A DNA stretch of 64,000 nucleotides, from assembly GCF_004027225.2 (NCBI RefSeq), contig NC_046358.1, positions 6,293,284-6,357,283 on the forward strand. The letters are read 5' to 3'. Positions within the stretch are counted from its first letter, which is position 1. Every line of letters starts with the position of its first letter. Under the pieces are notes generated by a model, which searched no databases, was not told where the DNA came from, and worked only from the letters and a program-made list of their open reading frames with translations. The stretch comes from Strigops habroptila (Eukaryota; Chordata; Aves; Psittaciformes; Psittacidae). Positions 23,339-36,700 of this stretch are shown one piece after another. The position numbers were made by a program, and so were the translations under genes.

Positions 23339-26300
23339 GTCCTCCCCTTCCCCCCCATCCTTCCCACCGCGGGGCCACCGCACTCTCCGGGCCAACTTGG
23401 CGATGAGGAGCAGCAACTTCTCCGCAGCTCCCTCTCCCCCCCCCCCCCTCCTCCTTTCCCCGTCCCCTCCCTCGGGGGGTGTTGGTGGTGGTGGGGAAGA
23501 GCGGAGCGTCCCGGGGCACCGCCGCGGTTCCCCCCCTCGGCCTCTCCCCGGCGGGCGCCGGCAGAAGTTTTGCGAGCGGGAGCGGTGGAGGTGGAGGAGG
23601 GTGACACTTGGGGTGAAAGGAGGAGGTGACACATTGGGGTTGGGGGGAGGAGCAGGGGAAGGAGATGACACATTGCACTGGGGATGGGTTGGGGGAGGGA
23701 GGTTTATCCCCTCCCCTCCGGTTTCCTTCAGGATGATTATTTCCAGGCCCTTTTTCTCTCGGTCGGGTCCTTTCGCCGCGATGATGTTGGGGAAGTTTTA
23801 TTATTATCTGGGAAATGATGCCGCTTTCCGTGATGGATAATTCGTAGTAAACCCTGCTGCTGCGGTGGATTTTTTTGTATTTTTTTATGTATTCCCCCCC
23901 CCCCTTCCTTTCATTCGTCTTTGTGGCCCGAGCAGCGCCGGGAAAATTCCGTTTCTTCTGCAACTTGTTATTCCGGAGCCGGGCCTGCCCCCCCCGCCCC
24001 GCTCCCCGCAGCGGGGCTGCCCTTCCCGCACAGGTACGGGGCTGGGGACGGGGCTCCCGCTCCTGCCCCGCTCGGCTCCCGGCCTTGGCCGCGGCTACTT
24101 CTTCATTCTTATTCTTTTTCCCTCCCTCCTGCGTCCGTGTAGGTGGAGTGTGGCTCTATGTGGGACTCTGCCATTTGGTCTAGTCCTCTTATGCATGCTC
24201 CTTTCTTCACTTGCCTTCCTGCGGGATTTATTGTTATTTTTATTTTGATGGTGGTGTGTGCTGGTTTTTTTTCTTTATTATTACAAGCTTCTCCATCACT
24301 AGAGTTGTTTTGTTTTTGGTTTTGTTTTTTTTTCCCCCGAAACACCTCTGCAGTTCGGTGGATTGTACACTGAGGTTTTTAGGTGAATTCATATTGGATT
24401 AATGCATGGAGCTCTTCATTCAACTTCTTCTCAGTGTCAAAAAATGAGGCTATGAACAGATGTGTTTCAATATGGAGAGATTTCCAAGTTCCTAATTCTT
24501 GGGGGTGGAGGAAAGAGTGCCATTGGAGAGTGGCTTTTGTTTTCGATTGGTGAACAAATGTCATCACATTTCAGTCACGTGCTGTAATATTCTTTGTTCA
24601 GCTATCAAAGTATGGTATCTACTACACCTGTTCCCACTTTTTAATTGTAAGTAACGGTGATTCTTATCCTGCAAATATTATACTTGTGGATAGGGAGCAC
24701 AATTCCCATCTCCCCCCCCCCCCTTTCCTGCCCCCTTGGATGTTTGTTTGGACCCAAGCGCTGAGCTTGACAATGAACTTTTGTTCACTGTGGAGGCTGC
24801 GTGTAGAAAGGTCCCACTGGGGGTAATAACTTGCGTGTCACGAGGAAGTTGTGTGCAGTGATGTGCGGTGGGTCTGAGCGTGGAACAGTGCGGTGGGGAC
24901 GTGGGGGCACTCATGGCAGGGCTCTGGGAAGGGGCAGGCTCCTCTGGGCCAGTGGCATTTTCCTAACTAGATATGCTGTTGCTTGTTATCAGGTTAGAGG
25001 ACACATACTCCTGTGCATCCATGTAGATAGATGCATCTTTTCTGCTTAGCTGTAGGTTTTCAGGTATTAGAAAGCAAAAGGGGTTTGGCTGCCTGTTTAC
25101 TTTTTTCCTATTTTCCCATTGTGCTCACTTCTAACAATGAAGGCACCTGCTTAGTTTCAGTTTTGGAAGTCAGCCTCCTCTTGCTTTCCTGGGCTTGCCC
25201 GGAGCTCGCTGGTGAGCTGGGTATGCTACACAGCAGGGGAATGTTTAACTTGGATGAAAAGAGGCTTATTTTTGGAGCTTAATTTGTGAAAAAAACAACA
25301 TGCTTTTCAAATTCGGGAGAAAAGCCCCAAACCCCTAAAAATCTAAAAATCATAACTTCTACCCGGTTAATGTGTAATGCTCAGACTTTTATACTGAGCT
25401 TTTTAGTGATTGTGTACAATACAGTTTTATAATTTATATTTAAATAGTGTTGTTAACTTACTGGCGAGAACTGGATCTTGAAAGAAAGGAATGAAACGTG
25501 CATAACTACCCGTGTTAGTTGAAGTTAATCACCACGCTTTAGTGGAAAGATCACAGGCTTTGGGAATTTTACTTGTATCTGGGCATGTTTCATGATAGCT
25601 GTATGAAACTGTTTCTGTGGGGGCATTTTCTTAATGATTCTTTTCTAGAAAGGAATTTTCTAGCTCAGTGAATGAAACTTTAATACTGTGTTAAAAAAAA
25701 CCAAACAGATGAAGTGCTTCTCGCATGTTTTTAAACCTTTCAACCTTACTGTGCTAGAGAAATTAGGTTACTTTATGCTAGTTACATCAGCTACAAGTTT
25801 GAGCTGATAGAGAAGGGAGTATGAAGCAACCTCTTTATCCATTGATTTCATGTTGCATAGTGGCATGTCTGGAGTATGACTTCAAGGTCTTAAGGGACTT
25901 GTCCAGGTAGGTGCTTGCTCACCAAGTGCTTGCTGGATGTCAACTATGTCATACGCCCAGTTTTGAGTCGCACTGACCTGAGCGGCAGGAAACTTGGAGT
26001 GGATCCCATTAGGGTGATTTTTAGCGATTCTTTTTCAGTTACCTGACAAAGCTGATGTGCTGTATAATTCAAAATGTCCCGTTAAGGAATGTTTTGTTAT
26101 TAATTATTATTTTACTGTTAGTCATCGTAAGATTTCTACCTGGAAGCTTTTAATCTTTGCTCTTCCCTGTGTGCGTCCTGGGTTTGTTGTGAGGCCGAAG
26201 AAGGCATTTGAAAATGTTTTTCTTCCTTTAGGGAATAAAAATACAAAACTTTCCCTTCAAAAGAACTTAAAGCAAAAGTTGGAAACTGAAACTTAGGCTG

Positions 26301-26584
26301 CTCAGAGAAAAATACTGTTGTGTTTTCCTGCTTCAACAGTAAGATCACTACTTTCAGTTTAGGTTTTGTGAAGATCTCTCTTCGCCCTAGGCCATTCAGC
26401 TTCAGCTGTGATTCAAGTATTGGGCCTAAATAGTTCCTGTTACAACTTTTCTTTTTTAGATATGAGATTTTATGTATGTGTCTGTTAAACTTCACTGTAG
26501 AAATTAGAATTAAAAAGAAATAACAAATCCTTGGGCTGGATCTGCACAAAGGAGATAATTTTCCTGCTTTTTTTATTTTTCTTA

Positions 26585-26605
26585 TTTTTTTTTTTTTTTT
26601 TTTTT
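26585..26605 (+). repeat. T21 homopolymer
   Basis: Twenty-one uninterrupted T lie in PHF21A intron 1. Similar short homopolymers lie at 21763-21778 (A16), 24712-24723 (C12) and 27614-27626 (G13). Confidence 0.9.
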
Positions 26606-29264
26606 AAATAAGTGTTTTAATGGCTCCTAAAAAAAGTTGTTAAATTCTGTGTGCAGTTGGGATGCTTTAGTAGTGAGCCTGGCTATCACTTGGGTTGTTC
26701 ATGCAGTTTGTTTATAATGGTCGTGGTTGCATACGAACACGTAGCTGTTCAGTTCCTATCTACTTAGTGTCAGAGCCATGAAGAACTTTATTCGGTCAAG
26801 TGAATTGATAGTACTGGAATTTGTTTCGGATGGAGATTTCTCTTTCATTTCAATACCAGTTGGTAGGAACCTTGATGGACTGATCTTACTTCCTATGTTA
26901 TGGGCATTTTGCACAGGTACCAGAAACTCAAGATGAATGTCATGTGAGAAACACATGTTGGTGACTTAACCTTTTTACTCTTGTTTCGGGTTTGTTGTTT
27001 GTTGGGTTTTGCTTGTTTAAAATCTTCCAGAAAGACCTTCATAGTGTGATAGGGCTTTGCTTTTCAGAGCGCCATCGCAGTGTGATGCGAGCTGTAACGC
27101 AGCCCAGCCTTCAGGAGAGGCTCCTCGTGTAAAAGGGGCAGTGCTGAAAACCTATTATTAAGCTTCTAATAGTATTTCTTCAGTGTCCCCTTCACTCTTT
27201 ATGTTCACAACTGTGCAGTCACATGTGTAGCTGTATACTAGAAGTGTAAGACTCCACAAAAGGCCTGGCTCCTGTACGTTTGTGAATTGCCCTTGTTCAA
27301 TTACTCTGTGCCAGAAAGCAGCTCACATCCTGTTTCTGATGTATTTGAACTGCACAAAGGTTTTTTAGGAACAAACCACACACTGGGAAGGTGGAGCAGT
27401 GCGCAGGAGGATTTTGAGATGTCTGCCCAATGCATGGGGCAAGATGTTTACTTCTGTACCCTGTGCATAGAGGGTAAACTGAAGGATAGTTTTTATAGGT
27501 ATCTTGCATTAATATTTCATGTTCATTATAGCACAAAGCTGATGTCTGGCTTGTGCCAGTGGCAGGATATGCATTACACAGGCAAAAAAAGAAGTTTATT
27601 TACATTTGGAAATGGGGGGGGGGGGGAACTTTGTATTTTCTTATTTTCCTTTTTTCTTACTGCAAATACAGTCTCATTAAAAAAAAAAAGAAACACAACC
27701 CCCTGTGTGCTTTAAGAAGTTTTAAATAAAATTTGGCTCCTGCATCTTACCAAGTTCCTCACCGGATTAAAATTGGTGAAGTGTGATTTTAAGTTTGAGT
27801 CTGCTTTTGTTATGTCAAAACCTCACAAAAGCAAAATGGCAAATGCAGATGTAGAATGGCGAGAACATGTACAAAGATCAAAAGAGTTTTTAAATGTGCT
27901 TAGCGCTGAGGGAAGGTGCACTGTGTGACCACCAGACTTGACAGAATCCCCTGTCCTTAAAATGATTCTTAAAGCTGTAGAAAGTTCTGAAAGGTCCCTT
28001 CGGTCCGAGAGCACTGCCATGCCTGCTGCCCTGACAAAGCCCCAACTTAGCACAGCATCTTTTGTTTTAATACTTTGATCATCCCCGGCTTTTGAGGAAG
28101 GAATGTGCTACTTGATGTTGGCTTCTCTGCAGCATTTATTTTCTGTTTTACTCTTTGCATCGTTGTGATATCTCAGTTGGAATTAGCAAGCACCCTGTCC
28201 CTTAAAAGCTCTTTGCCGAGATGGTTTGACCTCTCATGCATTCCCTCTTACCTGAGATTTCACGTTCGCTGTCGTTGCAAACACTCCCTCTTTGATCAGA
28301 GATTGTACGCTCAAAGCATGCTTTAAAAAACCCACACCAGAAAACATACACCCCCCAAAGAACTGTCTTCCCCCCAACCCTAACCTAGTGTTTGTTGTTA
28401 CTAATGGAATGCGTTTATAGATAGTACTTGAGGAGTGAGGCTGTGCCTAATGTGAGCTCTGTTACAGGCCATGTTCACGCAGTTCTGTGCTTTCTTAATG
28501 TCGGATCTCTTAAATCGTGTGTTCTACAGATCTGCCCTTCCACCTGACAGCGCTGCGCCTGTAGGACAAAAGGAATGTTACCAAGTTCACTTGCTACGGA
28601 AATCATGTGTGTGCCTCTTCACTGAGGGGCTCTTACCGTCACATCTGTGATTAGAAATGTGTTTGTAGCCCGTGTGTTTGTGGAATGGGAGCGTGGATAT
28701 GTGAATGCTTAAAGCAAGTGAGGGCAGATTGGAGGCTGTGGCTCTAAGATGGCCTGTGCTTGGACTTGGTCTCCAGGCCTGCGAGAGAGAACTCTGACAC
28801 AGCTTATGGTTGGTTTGGTTTCGTTGTTCCTGCCTGTGAAATACAAGCTGTCAGTGTGAAAGGGAGAAGGAGCATTGATTCCTTCCCTTGCTCCCCTCCA
28901 ACCCTGCAGATCCAAGCATCGTTAACTGTGTGGATCCCGAAAGCAGCGTAGTTGCGAACAGTTAATTTGGGAGATCAAGCGGTATCATATTGAAGCTTTA
29001 AATTGTTTTAACAAAACTTCTGAGTAATCGCAATAATTATTTTCTGATAAGCTGGCTGATAGTAACTATGGCAACAGCTGTCTTTGGCCTGTGGACAGTA
29101 TTGCTGTATTGACAAAACCTTTAGATGCTCCTGCGGCCTCTTGCCTCAGTAGGGAAGTGCATCAGGATGACTTTCGGGTGACTGGAGCATCACTGTTTGT
29201 GTCTCTGTTGCAGCGGGACGGTGTCTTTCTCTTGGGTCAGAATCTTGATCCTTTTTCTATTGCA

Positions 29265-29278
29265 GCGCCATCTGCTAG
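29265..29278 (-). promoter_or_regulatory. CTCF-like motif in PHF21A intron 1
   Basis: The minus strand reads CTAGCAGATGGCGC, a good match to the CTCF core (CCAGCAGRKGGCGC form). It lies about 5 kb downstream of the CpG island. Confidence 0.45.
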
Positions 29279-30043
29279 CTTGGAAACCCTGCTTGTTCAA
29301 CAGGGACTAGTGAAACATATAAGGACTTAGATGGAATTATATATGCATATTATTGTTTTTTAATAATAATAATCCAGAGCTCGGGGGAAATGAGAGGGAA
29401 AAGAAAGGAGGACTTACTCATTTTGATCCCTGGTTGTTTCCTTCCTCGATTAAAACCTTCTTAGAACAGACTGGTAGGGGGAGCTGCCCTTCCCTTTACT
29501 GAAGTACAGCGTATTCCTCTCTGAGGCCTACGCTGAGATACAGCTATTTAATTTTCAGCTAAGCTCTGCTGCTTTTTGGAAGAGAGGCAAGCTCCTGCTT
29601 CAGCACGTTGTAGAAATGGAGGAAGAGAGTATTTTGTTTTCAGATTACTAAATTCTGGACAGGGTGAATATGCCCCATACCAAACATACTTTTCCTATTG
29701 ATATTCAGAAGAGCACTCTAATAGTAAATGTAGCGGTCTTGGGCAGGGGAGATTCTTACTGTACTTTAGCATAAAGATGTTAAAAAACTATGGCCCATTC
29801 TACATGTTTGAAAGTAGCTAAACTGCTGATGGTGCTTTGGGAATTATTGGTTAGCTGATGCTTATTTTTACTGAAGTCTTTGTCCGCTTAAGTTCAACGT
29901 ATGAGAGTGGATATCGATCCAGCTTTACCTGATGGCTACTAGCAGCAGGCTCCCTGTACTGTACGTGTGTGCTGTTTGCTGGCCCATGGAAGTGTGCAAT
30001 ATGGCTTACATCTGGTCTCATCTTCGGTAAGAATGTGGCTCCT

Positions 30044-30138
30044 GGAAACTACAGGCCCCAGTATGCAGTGCTGTGTTTTTATCTGAGTAGCCTGCTTGGA
30101 TTGCTGTGTACTAATGCATCCTGGGAGCTGTAGTTTTC
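30044..30138. promoter_or_regulatory. Facing pair of ZNF143/SBS2-like motifs, about 95 bp
   Basis: The + strand reads ACTACAGGCCCCAGTATGC from 30048. The minus strand, from 30134 back to about 30112, reads ACTACAGCTCCCAGGATGC. Both match the ZNF143 (STAF/SBS2) consensus ACTACAnnTCCCAGnATGC with few changes. Together they form imperfect 25-30 bp terminal inverted repeats beginning GGAAA(A)CTACAG. The unit is therefore either a pair of ZNF143 sites or a tiny inverted-repeat element carrying them. Confidence 0.65.
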
Positions 30139-30726
30139 CTCAGCAGAAGTTGGAGATTCAGAGTGACAAGTGGAAGATGCTGTGATGTTGTGGAAACTGA
30201 GGTGCTGACACCTTTTGCAGTGCTTAGTTGCTCAGCTTAAACCTGTGCTGTTATCGCTGTGCAGCAGCATGTATTTTTGTCTACAAGCTGAAGACCGTTG
30301 GAGAAAAGCAGTCAATGAAAGAAGTTTTCCAACTGCGTGCGTGGTTTTGTACAAAGGGTATATTAATAACTGCACTTACACCTGGCTTCAGCTGTGATTG
30401 TAAGTATCCTGTTTGATATTCTGAAGCTTTTTCATCTTCCAAGGCAATGTTCTCCGTCAGCAGGAGGAGGCAATGTGGTTGCCACATTCACCCTTCAAAC
30501 TGCTGCCCAACCATCACAGGGGGTTTCTGTCAAAGCAAAAGGGGATTTGGATGGCTCTTTATCTCCTGACCTCTCAGCTCTGTTTCTTGGGGTCAAGTGA
30601 TGATGACGTTGCTGTGTGCAACAGAACCGGGGAGGCTGCTGTGGGCATTAGTGACACCATCACTGGTCACCAGGGAGACGCAGGGTCTCAGACTCCAGTG
30701 TTGGCAGCTGCAACCACCCGCAGAGC

Positions 30727-30792
30727 ACATCTGGCAGGTTTTGGCCTGCATGTTTCAGTACATCTGGCAGGTTTTGGCCTGTGTTTTTCAGC
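30727..30792 (+). repeat. 33-bp tandem duplication
   Basis: ACATCTGGCAGGTTTTGGCC starts both 30727-30759 and 30760-30792. The copies agree at 29 of 33 positions. Confidence 0.85.
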
Positions 30793-33700
30793 CCTGACCA
30801 CTGCGCTTGAACTCGCATTGAAAGTGAAGTGTTCCTGGAGTAGGGGTAAGGGAATAGTAACTTTCAGAATGCTTATTTTTTTTTCCAAATCCATTAGGAA
30901 CTGTGTTTTATGAGGAACTGTGTGTTTTCATGCAAGATGTTAACTAACAGTGTTCAGTGGGATTTGCTCAAGTTAACCTAGATGTTAATATGATTTCAGT
31001 TGTTAGCCTAGTAGCAAGTTTGGTGTGTGCCAGAGTCTTGTGTGCCGTGTTTTGGATACTGCAGTTATCTTAAGTGCTTGCTCGCTTAGAAACTAACTGA
31101 TCCAAGTCAATTTCTTTGTTCTTCAGTTTGTGTGGGAGAATCATAAAAAAAGATTTATATTTAAGTGCCAAACAGGATGAAGTAAACCTGTTTGATGTTT
31201 CTGGGGAAATTAATTAGAGCTCCAGTCTTGGAAAAAGTCATGTGTGTTTTACTTTTAAGTCCCACAGAAGTTGGAATATCTGAATGCCTAAAATCGGAAC
31301 CTATATAAATAGTAGTATGATTAAGACCTCTGAACTTTTAATATTGGGGAGTAGCTTCTTTGTATTCACCATAATTAGCTCATATCTATTTCCGTTTGGC
31401 AAAATTCTTGTAGTAAGTGTCTGGAAATTCCACTCAGTATAAATTTAAAGTTCATATTTGCTTCATAGTTGTGCCACCCCTCCCTAAAACCAACAAAAAG
31501 TTGCTTTCTCCTTCACCTGCACAGATGATAAATACGACAGATATTTAGGTGGTTGTAGCTTCTTTGAGGCAGGGAACATATTTTGTCAGCATTGATGCAT
31601 TGTACACTGTGTACCTTGCTGACACTTCTGTTTAAAACTGATACAGAAAGGTAAATCTATACAGAGATTCATCTAAAACCTTACATGTACTGTAAGAGAG
31701 TTTGTAAACGGATAGTAATACAGTTTTCTTTAAGTGTTCCTTGCCCCTTCACAACCCATGTGGAGCAAATTGCTGACAGGACACACAGTTAGTTGAAATA
31801 GTTACTGTTAGTATATTGATGTGGTTAGAAAGGCTGTCATTGTAGTGTAAGGATGAAGTTCCCTTTCATTGGCTGGTTGGGCCTACACAACAGGCAGGAG
31901 AAGAAACTGAGATAAATCTATATGTAGTGGAAAGATGATGTATCTTGTCCTCCAAGGACGTTTTACCCTCTGTGGAGAGCCTGTGACAGTGCCCTTTGTA
32001 ACACTGCTGTATCAGGGTATTCTAGATAAGGAATGTGGGCAAGAGGGATGTGCAGAAGGGTTTGATGCATAGTTGTAAAGAAAAACTCTTCTATGAGTAC
32101 TTCTTATCTCATAAGAGCAAATGTGGCCTGATGTGGGAAGAAATCCTGGCCCGTCTCGAGTCGATGGGAAGCTTCCCAGTTGAATCAAGAGTACCAGGAT
32201 TTCATTGTTTTTCCCAAAAAAGGTAGTTTAAAATGGATTTTGCAGGGCTGAAACACTTCACAAAGTTTGAAGAATCTGGTGTCTGTTTCAGATGCTGCTG
32301 CTGGCCCTTGGGGGATCTCACACTGGGTACTTTGTCTCCTAGTGTCTTTGCTGCTCCTTGAAGAAGTGGATAATATTGAGCCCTTGTAATGCTTCGTAAG
32401 AATTGAAATCTATTTATTCAGGGCTTTTGCTTAATTTAACACAACAATATTTTATATGAGAGCCAGAAATTAGTCCTTGATGTATCCAAGGAATACTCTG
32501 TCTTTTCCTTCTTGCCCTTGTGACCAAACTGCCCCAGTTGAGATGTTCAGTCTGAAACTTGAATAACCTGACATGTGAATAGTTAAAAACCAAAATCCCA
32601 ATAAAAAACAGTTCCCCCACCCCCCCGATTTTTTTCATAACTTTATGAAAGGGCTACAATGGTCTATATTACTAATAACAAAGCTTTTAGCTAATTTGCA
32701 TCTAGCTGGAGCTCCAGATACCTTACTGTTACATTGCTGCTTAGCTTGCAGGAATTGTCTCTGATAAGCATCTTTATCATGTAAATCTATTGTTGTGTGT
32801 AGCATGTATTTGCAGTATTAAGGATGCTCTTGTCGGCGAACCCAAACGGAAAGGATGTGGCTACCTGAGCTTCCCTTATTACCCTTTCAGAGAGTACATT
32901 CTGGTCAGGAATAAATGGGGAAGCGCTAGCAAGGTTTGTGCTGTTTCTGAACACCACGTAGCTGTCCTTGAGTCAACTGTAGTTCCTCTCCCATGGAGTA
33001 ATCCCACCATACCCCTTATATTGCATTCTCTGAGAATGCTGCTGATATCAGTGTGTATTTGTTATAATGAAACTTTTTTCAGATGTAGCTTCCATGTTCC
33101 ACCTGCATTTTGGCATATTTCACTTTTCCTTTGAATTTCATACTCTCAAGTAAATATGGAAATCCCCCTGTTCGCGTAATTCGCATTCCTGTATGGCAAT
33201 TTCTTCTTGGCTTAAAACTCGCAGTGTCTTCTCCCACCTTCCTTCTTGCAGGAATTACATTTGGATGCCTGGCTGTTGATGCAGAACCCTAATAGACTGT
33301 GCAGTGTTTAATTTAATGAAACACTGCAGGTTTTGCAGTCAGTCAAAACCTGATGTTGTTGGCCTGTTAAATGCATGCTCCAGGTTAGTGCCTCGCTGTG
33401 CAGTATCTTCTCAGCTGCGGAGCTGATTAGTTCAGCACAGCTCTGTGACTGTGTGAATACCTCAGGTTGTTGTTTTGCACTGACATTGCCATTGCTACAA
33501 AGTCGCATGAGTGAAAATATAGATCTTAAGTGTGCTTCTTCCTGATGCAAGGTAAATGTGTGTGATTCCTCAAAACTTGGGACCTTCTTTCTGGTTTCCC
33601 GTTTCTAACTTAATGTTACACTTCTCTGCCCATGATTGGTTTTGTCCAGAAATGCTGATTTTTTCCTTATGTTAAGTATATTGTTAATATAATGGGTGAT

Positions 33701-36700
33701 CATGCATATAAGCAGTCTTACCCTAAGGCTTTTGAAAACTTAAACTGAGGAAGGGGGCAAGTATCTGTTAAGTCCCTGTTTGTGTGTAAGCAGTATTAGA
33801 CATGCTTGTATTTTTCTTTCAGGTCTATCAGAGACTTCTGCAGCCTCTTCAGAAACTCTTGCATAATATGGGAAATGTGATAAATACTATCTGCATATTT
33901 TTTTCCATTTTCCGCATTTTTCCATGGCAAAAATGCCACTTCCCCACTTATGCAGGATACATTTTAAGCCTTCAGCTGTGCAACCTCCACTGTGCTATTA
34001 GATTTTGTTTCCTCTACATTGCTTTCCATGTCTTTGGTAGTCCAGTAAGCAGTAAGGCTCATATGGGCTTCTTGGGGATCAGAAGTTGTATTAGTAGAGA
34101 CTTAAAATCACACAATAAACTTTCGTGGATGTTTCCTCATATGGTTTTTTTTCCCACCCCTCACTCTTGTGTACTAACCAGAGTCTTAAATTGAAAGGAG
34201 CTGGGATTTTTCTCAAAGGCATTTTAAAATCCTTGGAAGAGCAAGGAGAGGAATATGTAAGGACAATGTAAGGAGAAGAGCTTGTAGCTACTTTGGAAGT
34301 CTACTTTCATTGCACAGCAGTCTTGCCCTTAGCTTTTCTTCTGTTAAACACTGAATTTATGTGTCTGTGATTCCATGTTAGGTTGGCACAGTGATTCAGT
34401 GTTGTGCTTGTGTGATATAGCATGTAAATCTTACTTACATTGAATAATCATGGTTTTGAGAATAAAGGAACTTCTGTTAAGTGTATGGTTACTTGAATTC
34501 ATCCTTTCAGATTAGTGACTACCATCAGTACTCCCACACGGAGTGTGACTACCCCAGCTACAAATACCATTCTCCAGATGCTACAGTTCCCATTTGTGTG
34601 CTTTTGAGAAGGAAATAAAGCACTTTTAAGGAGTAGGGAGGGCGAATGTAATAAAAGGGGAAGGGAAGGCAGAATTTGAGGTTGATACCTGTGGCGATAT
34701 GTTTACAGGGAACAGTGAGAGTGCCAGCTGACTGGAATGTAGGGGAAGGAAGATCAGAGCACATCAGTGTATTAATTTTGGAGTGCTTCCTGTTGACTTG
34801 TTAATACTGCATGGAATTTGGCCCAGGCAATCTGCTGTTGTGAATCAGCATAGTTTATTCACTTGAGTATAGGTGTGCCTGTTGTTACTTGAGAATCTGC
34901 TCCACTTCAAAGATAACAGGTCACTCCGGTAAGTAGTGGTATTCCCATGTTCCGGATTAGAAACTGAGGCAGAGAGAAATTGATTTATTCTGCATTGCAG
35001 TAGATTTATTGAGGACTTTAAGTTAGGAACAGAGGCCCTCGCTTGTGTGTTTAATCCAGTGAACTGCTTGCTTCCTTCAAGTCCGGAATGTTGCTACCTT
35101 GTAAACAAAAACAAGCCTAAAAATGATTTACTGATTAAGTATGAGCGGTGTACAAGTAAGTGGAGCTTGTCCCAAAGGAGCTGAGATGCTTGTAAAACTG
35201 GTTGTACAAAATAAATAGGGTACTTTGGTTTTTGAAGTGTGGGATGTATTTTTTATATTAGGTTATCTCGGGTTGGGAGAAAAGTGGAGGTTTGAATGGG
35301 GATGGGAGACCACCTGATGCTCAGGGGAGAGAATGATTAATGAAGGTGAATTTGAAATCCACTGAGGTCTGAGTTGCATGGGTAAGCACTGGCGCCAAGA
35401 AACAGCCCAGAGTTAAGTTCTGCACAACCTGAAAAAACATAGAAAAAAGATGGTGGTGACAGTTGTGGCTGTTGGAAGTGTTTGTCCACCTTTCTAGCTC
35501 CCTTGCTTTACACTGCGTTGAATACAAGAAATTGCATGTTACCATGTAGGCATGATTATGCTTTTACATCATAATCATGTTACATGGGCACACATCCGAA
35601 ATGTCTCCAGAGGGTCAAAGTTAAGGTTGTGCTTACATTTACCAACCTGAAACATCCCCAGAATGTACTTGGTCTATGACCAGTGTGTGAGTGAGGTTCC
35701 TGTAGCTTTACTGCTTAATATCACTGTTTCTGCATCGTGCTTTCTGAGTCTGGTACAAAGGACTTACCACTCCGCACAAGTGGCTGTGTTTTGATGTGCA
35801 GCACACTGAACTCTGAGTAACTAGTGTCAGTGCTGAAGTCTTAACCAGATGTTAAAACTATCTTGTGTACAGCTTATGGGGGCAGACTGCTCCAAGTCTC
35901 CCAAGTGAGTACTGTTCAGAGACAGGTATCTTGTTCTGTTAATTTGGACAAACACCATTTCCAAGTGGAAAATTGGCAGAGTCAGCGATACCCAAATTTC
36001 TGCATCTATCCCAGCTGGCTGAATCCAGCGTTGCTCCCACTAACTCTTCTGGTGCTGCTTAATAAGGATGGTATATTCCAGTGCAAACATGAAAGGTATA
36101 GCTCCCTTTCTGCTCGCTGTCTGCTGTAAATAGCTCACTTAAAAGTGTGAGTCTGCTTAGAACTCCATGTGGTTGATTCTGTGACTACCCATAACATCAG
36201 ACTTTTGGGTTCTGGTGGGATGTTGAATCATGATCTTTTAAGTGCATGTCTCTTAGTCTCCAGTATCTCCAGTTCCAACCCTTAATGGCACTGCTTGAGG
36301 TGTCTGCTGGTGTCTTAGAGTATTTGCAGAGCTCGGGAACTTTGGCATATGCCCCCCTAATGTCTCCTAAGAGTTCCTGTTTCAAGACTCCATTTCTGCG
36401 TAAGCCTCGCTTGACTTTCCACAGTAAGTGGGTTTTAGTGCAGTCTCTTTTACTGAAGTGTTTTTATGCTGTGACATCTCAACTCTGTAACTGTGGAGAC
36501 AGCTTCAAGGCCAAATACAAGGCAACTTCAGTAACAACTGTGTCTCATACTCTACAATGTGATTTCTGTGATGCAGACTTCTGGTTTTGGTGATCTCTTG
36601 ATTTATAGATGGGTGTAATGAAACTTTGTGGAGTATCCTCTGGTGTTAACAATTTAGTGACTGGCATGCTTCTGTTCACGTGCAGTTAGCCCCACTTACA

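Larger units (their letters stand above)
21830..24100 (+). promoter_or_regulatory. PHF21A: CpG island, probable PHF21A promoter and first (non-coding) exon
   Basis: About 2.3 kb of very GC- and CpG-rich DNA stands between AT-rich flanks, upstream of and in the same orientation as the PHF21A exons. A CT-rich stretch (about 22610-22675) switches abruptly to G-rich sequence at a YY1-like CTATGGCGGTAG (22675-22686). That C-to-G skew switch is typical of a + strand start site, so initiation near 22.6-22.7 kb is my inference. No TATA box stands out. Candidate first-exon donors include CAG|GTACGG at 24033/24034, but I cannot choose between them. Long frames here on both strands (for example 22676-23101 + and 22799-23671 -) are low-complexity Gly/Arg/Pro/Glu translations and look non-coding. 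Confidence 0.75.

Noticed and set aside
22799..23963. Long minus-strand frames (up to 290 codons) across the CpG island
   Set aside because: Gly/Arg/Ser/Pro/Glu low-complexity translations of GC-rich triplet tracts with no recognised domain. Overlapping frames are equally long on both strands.
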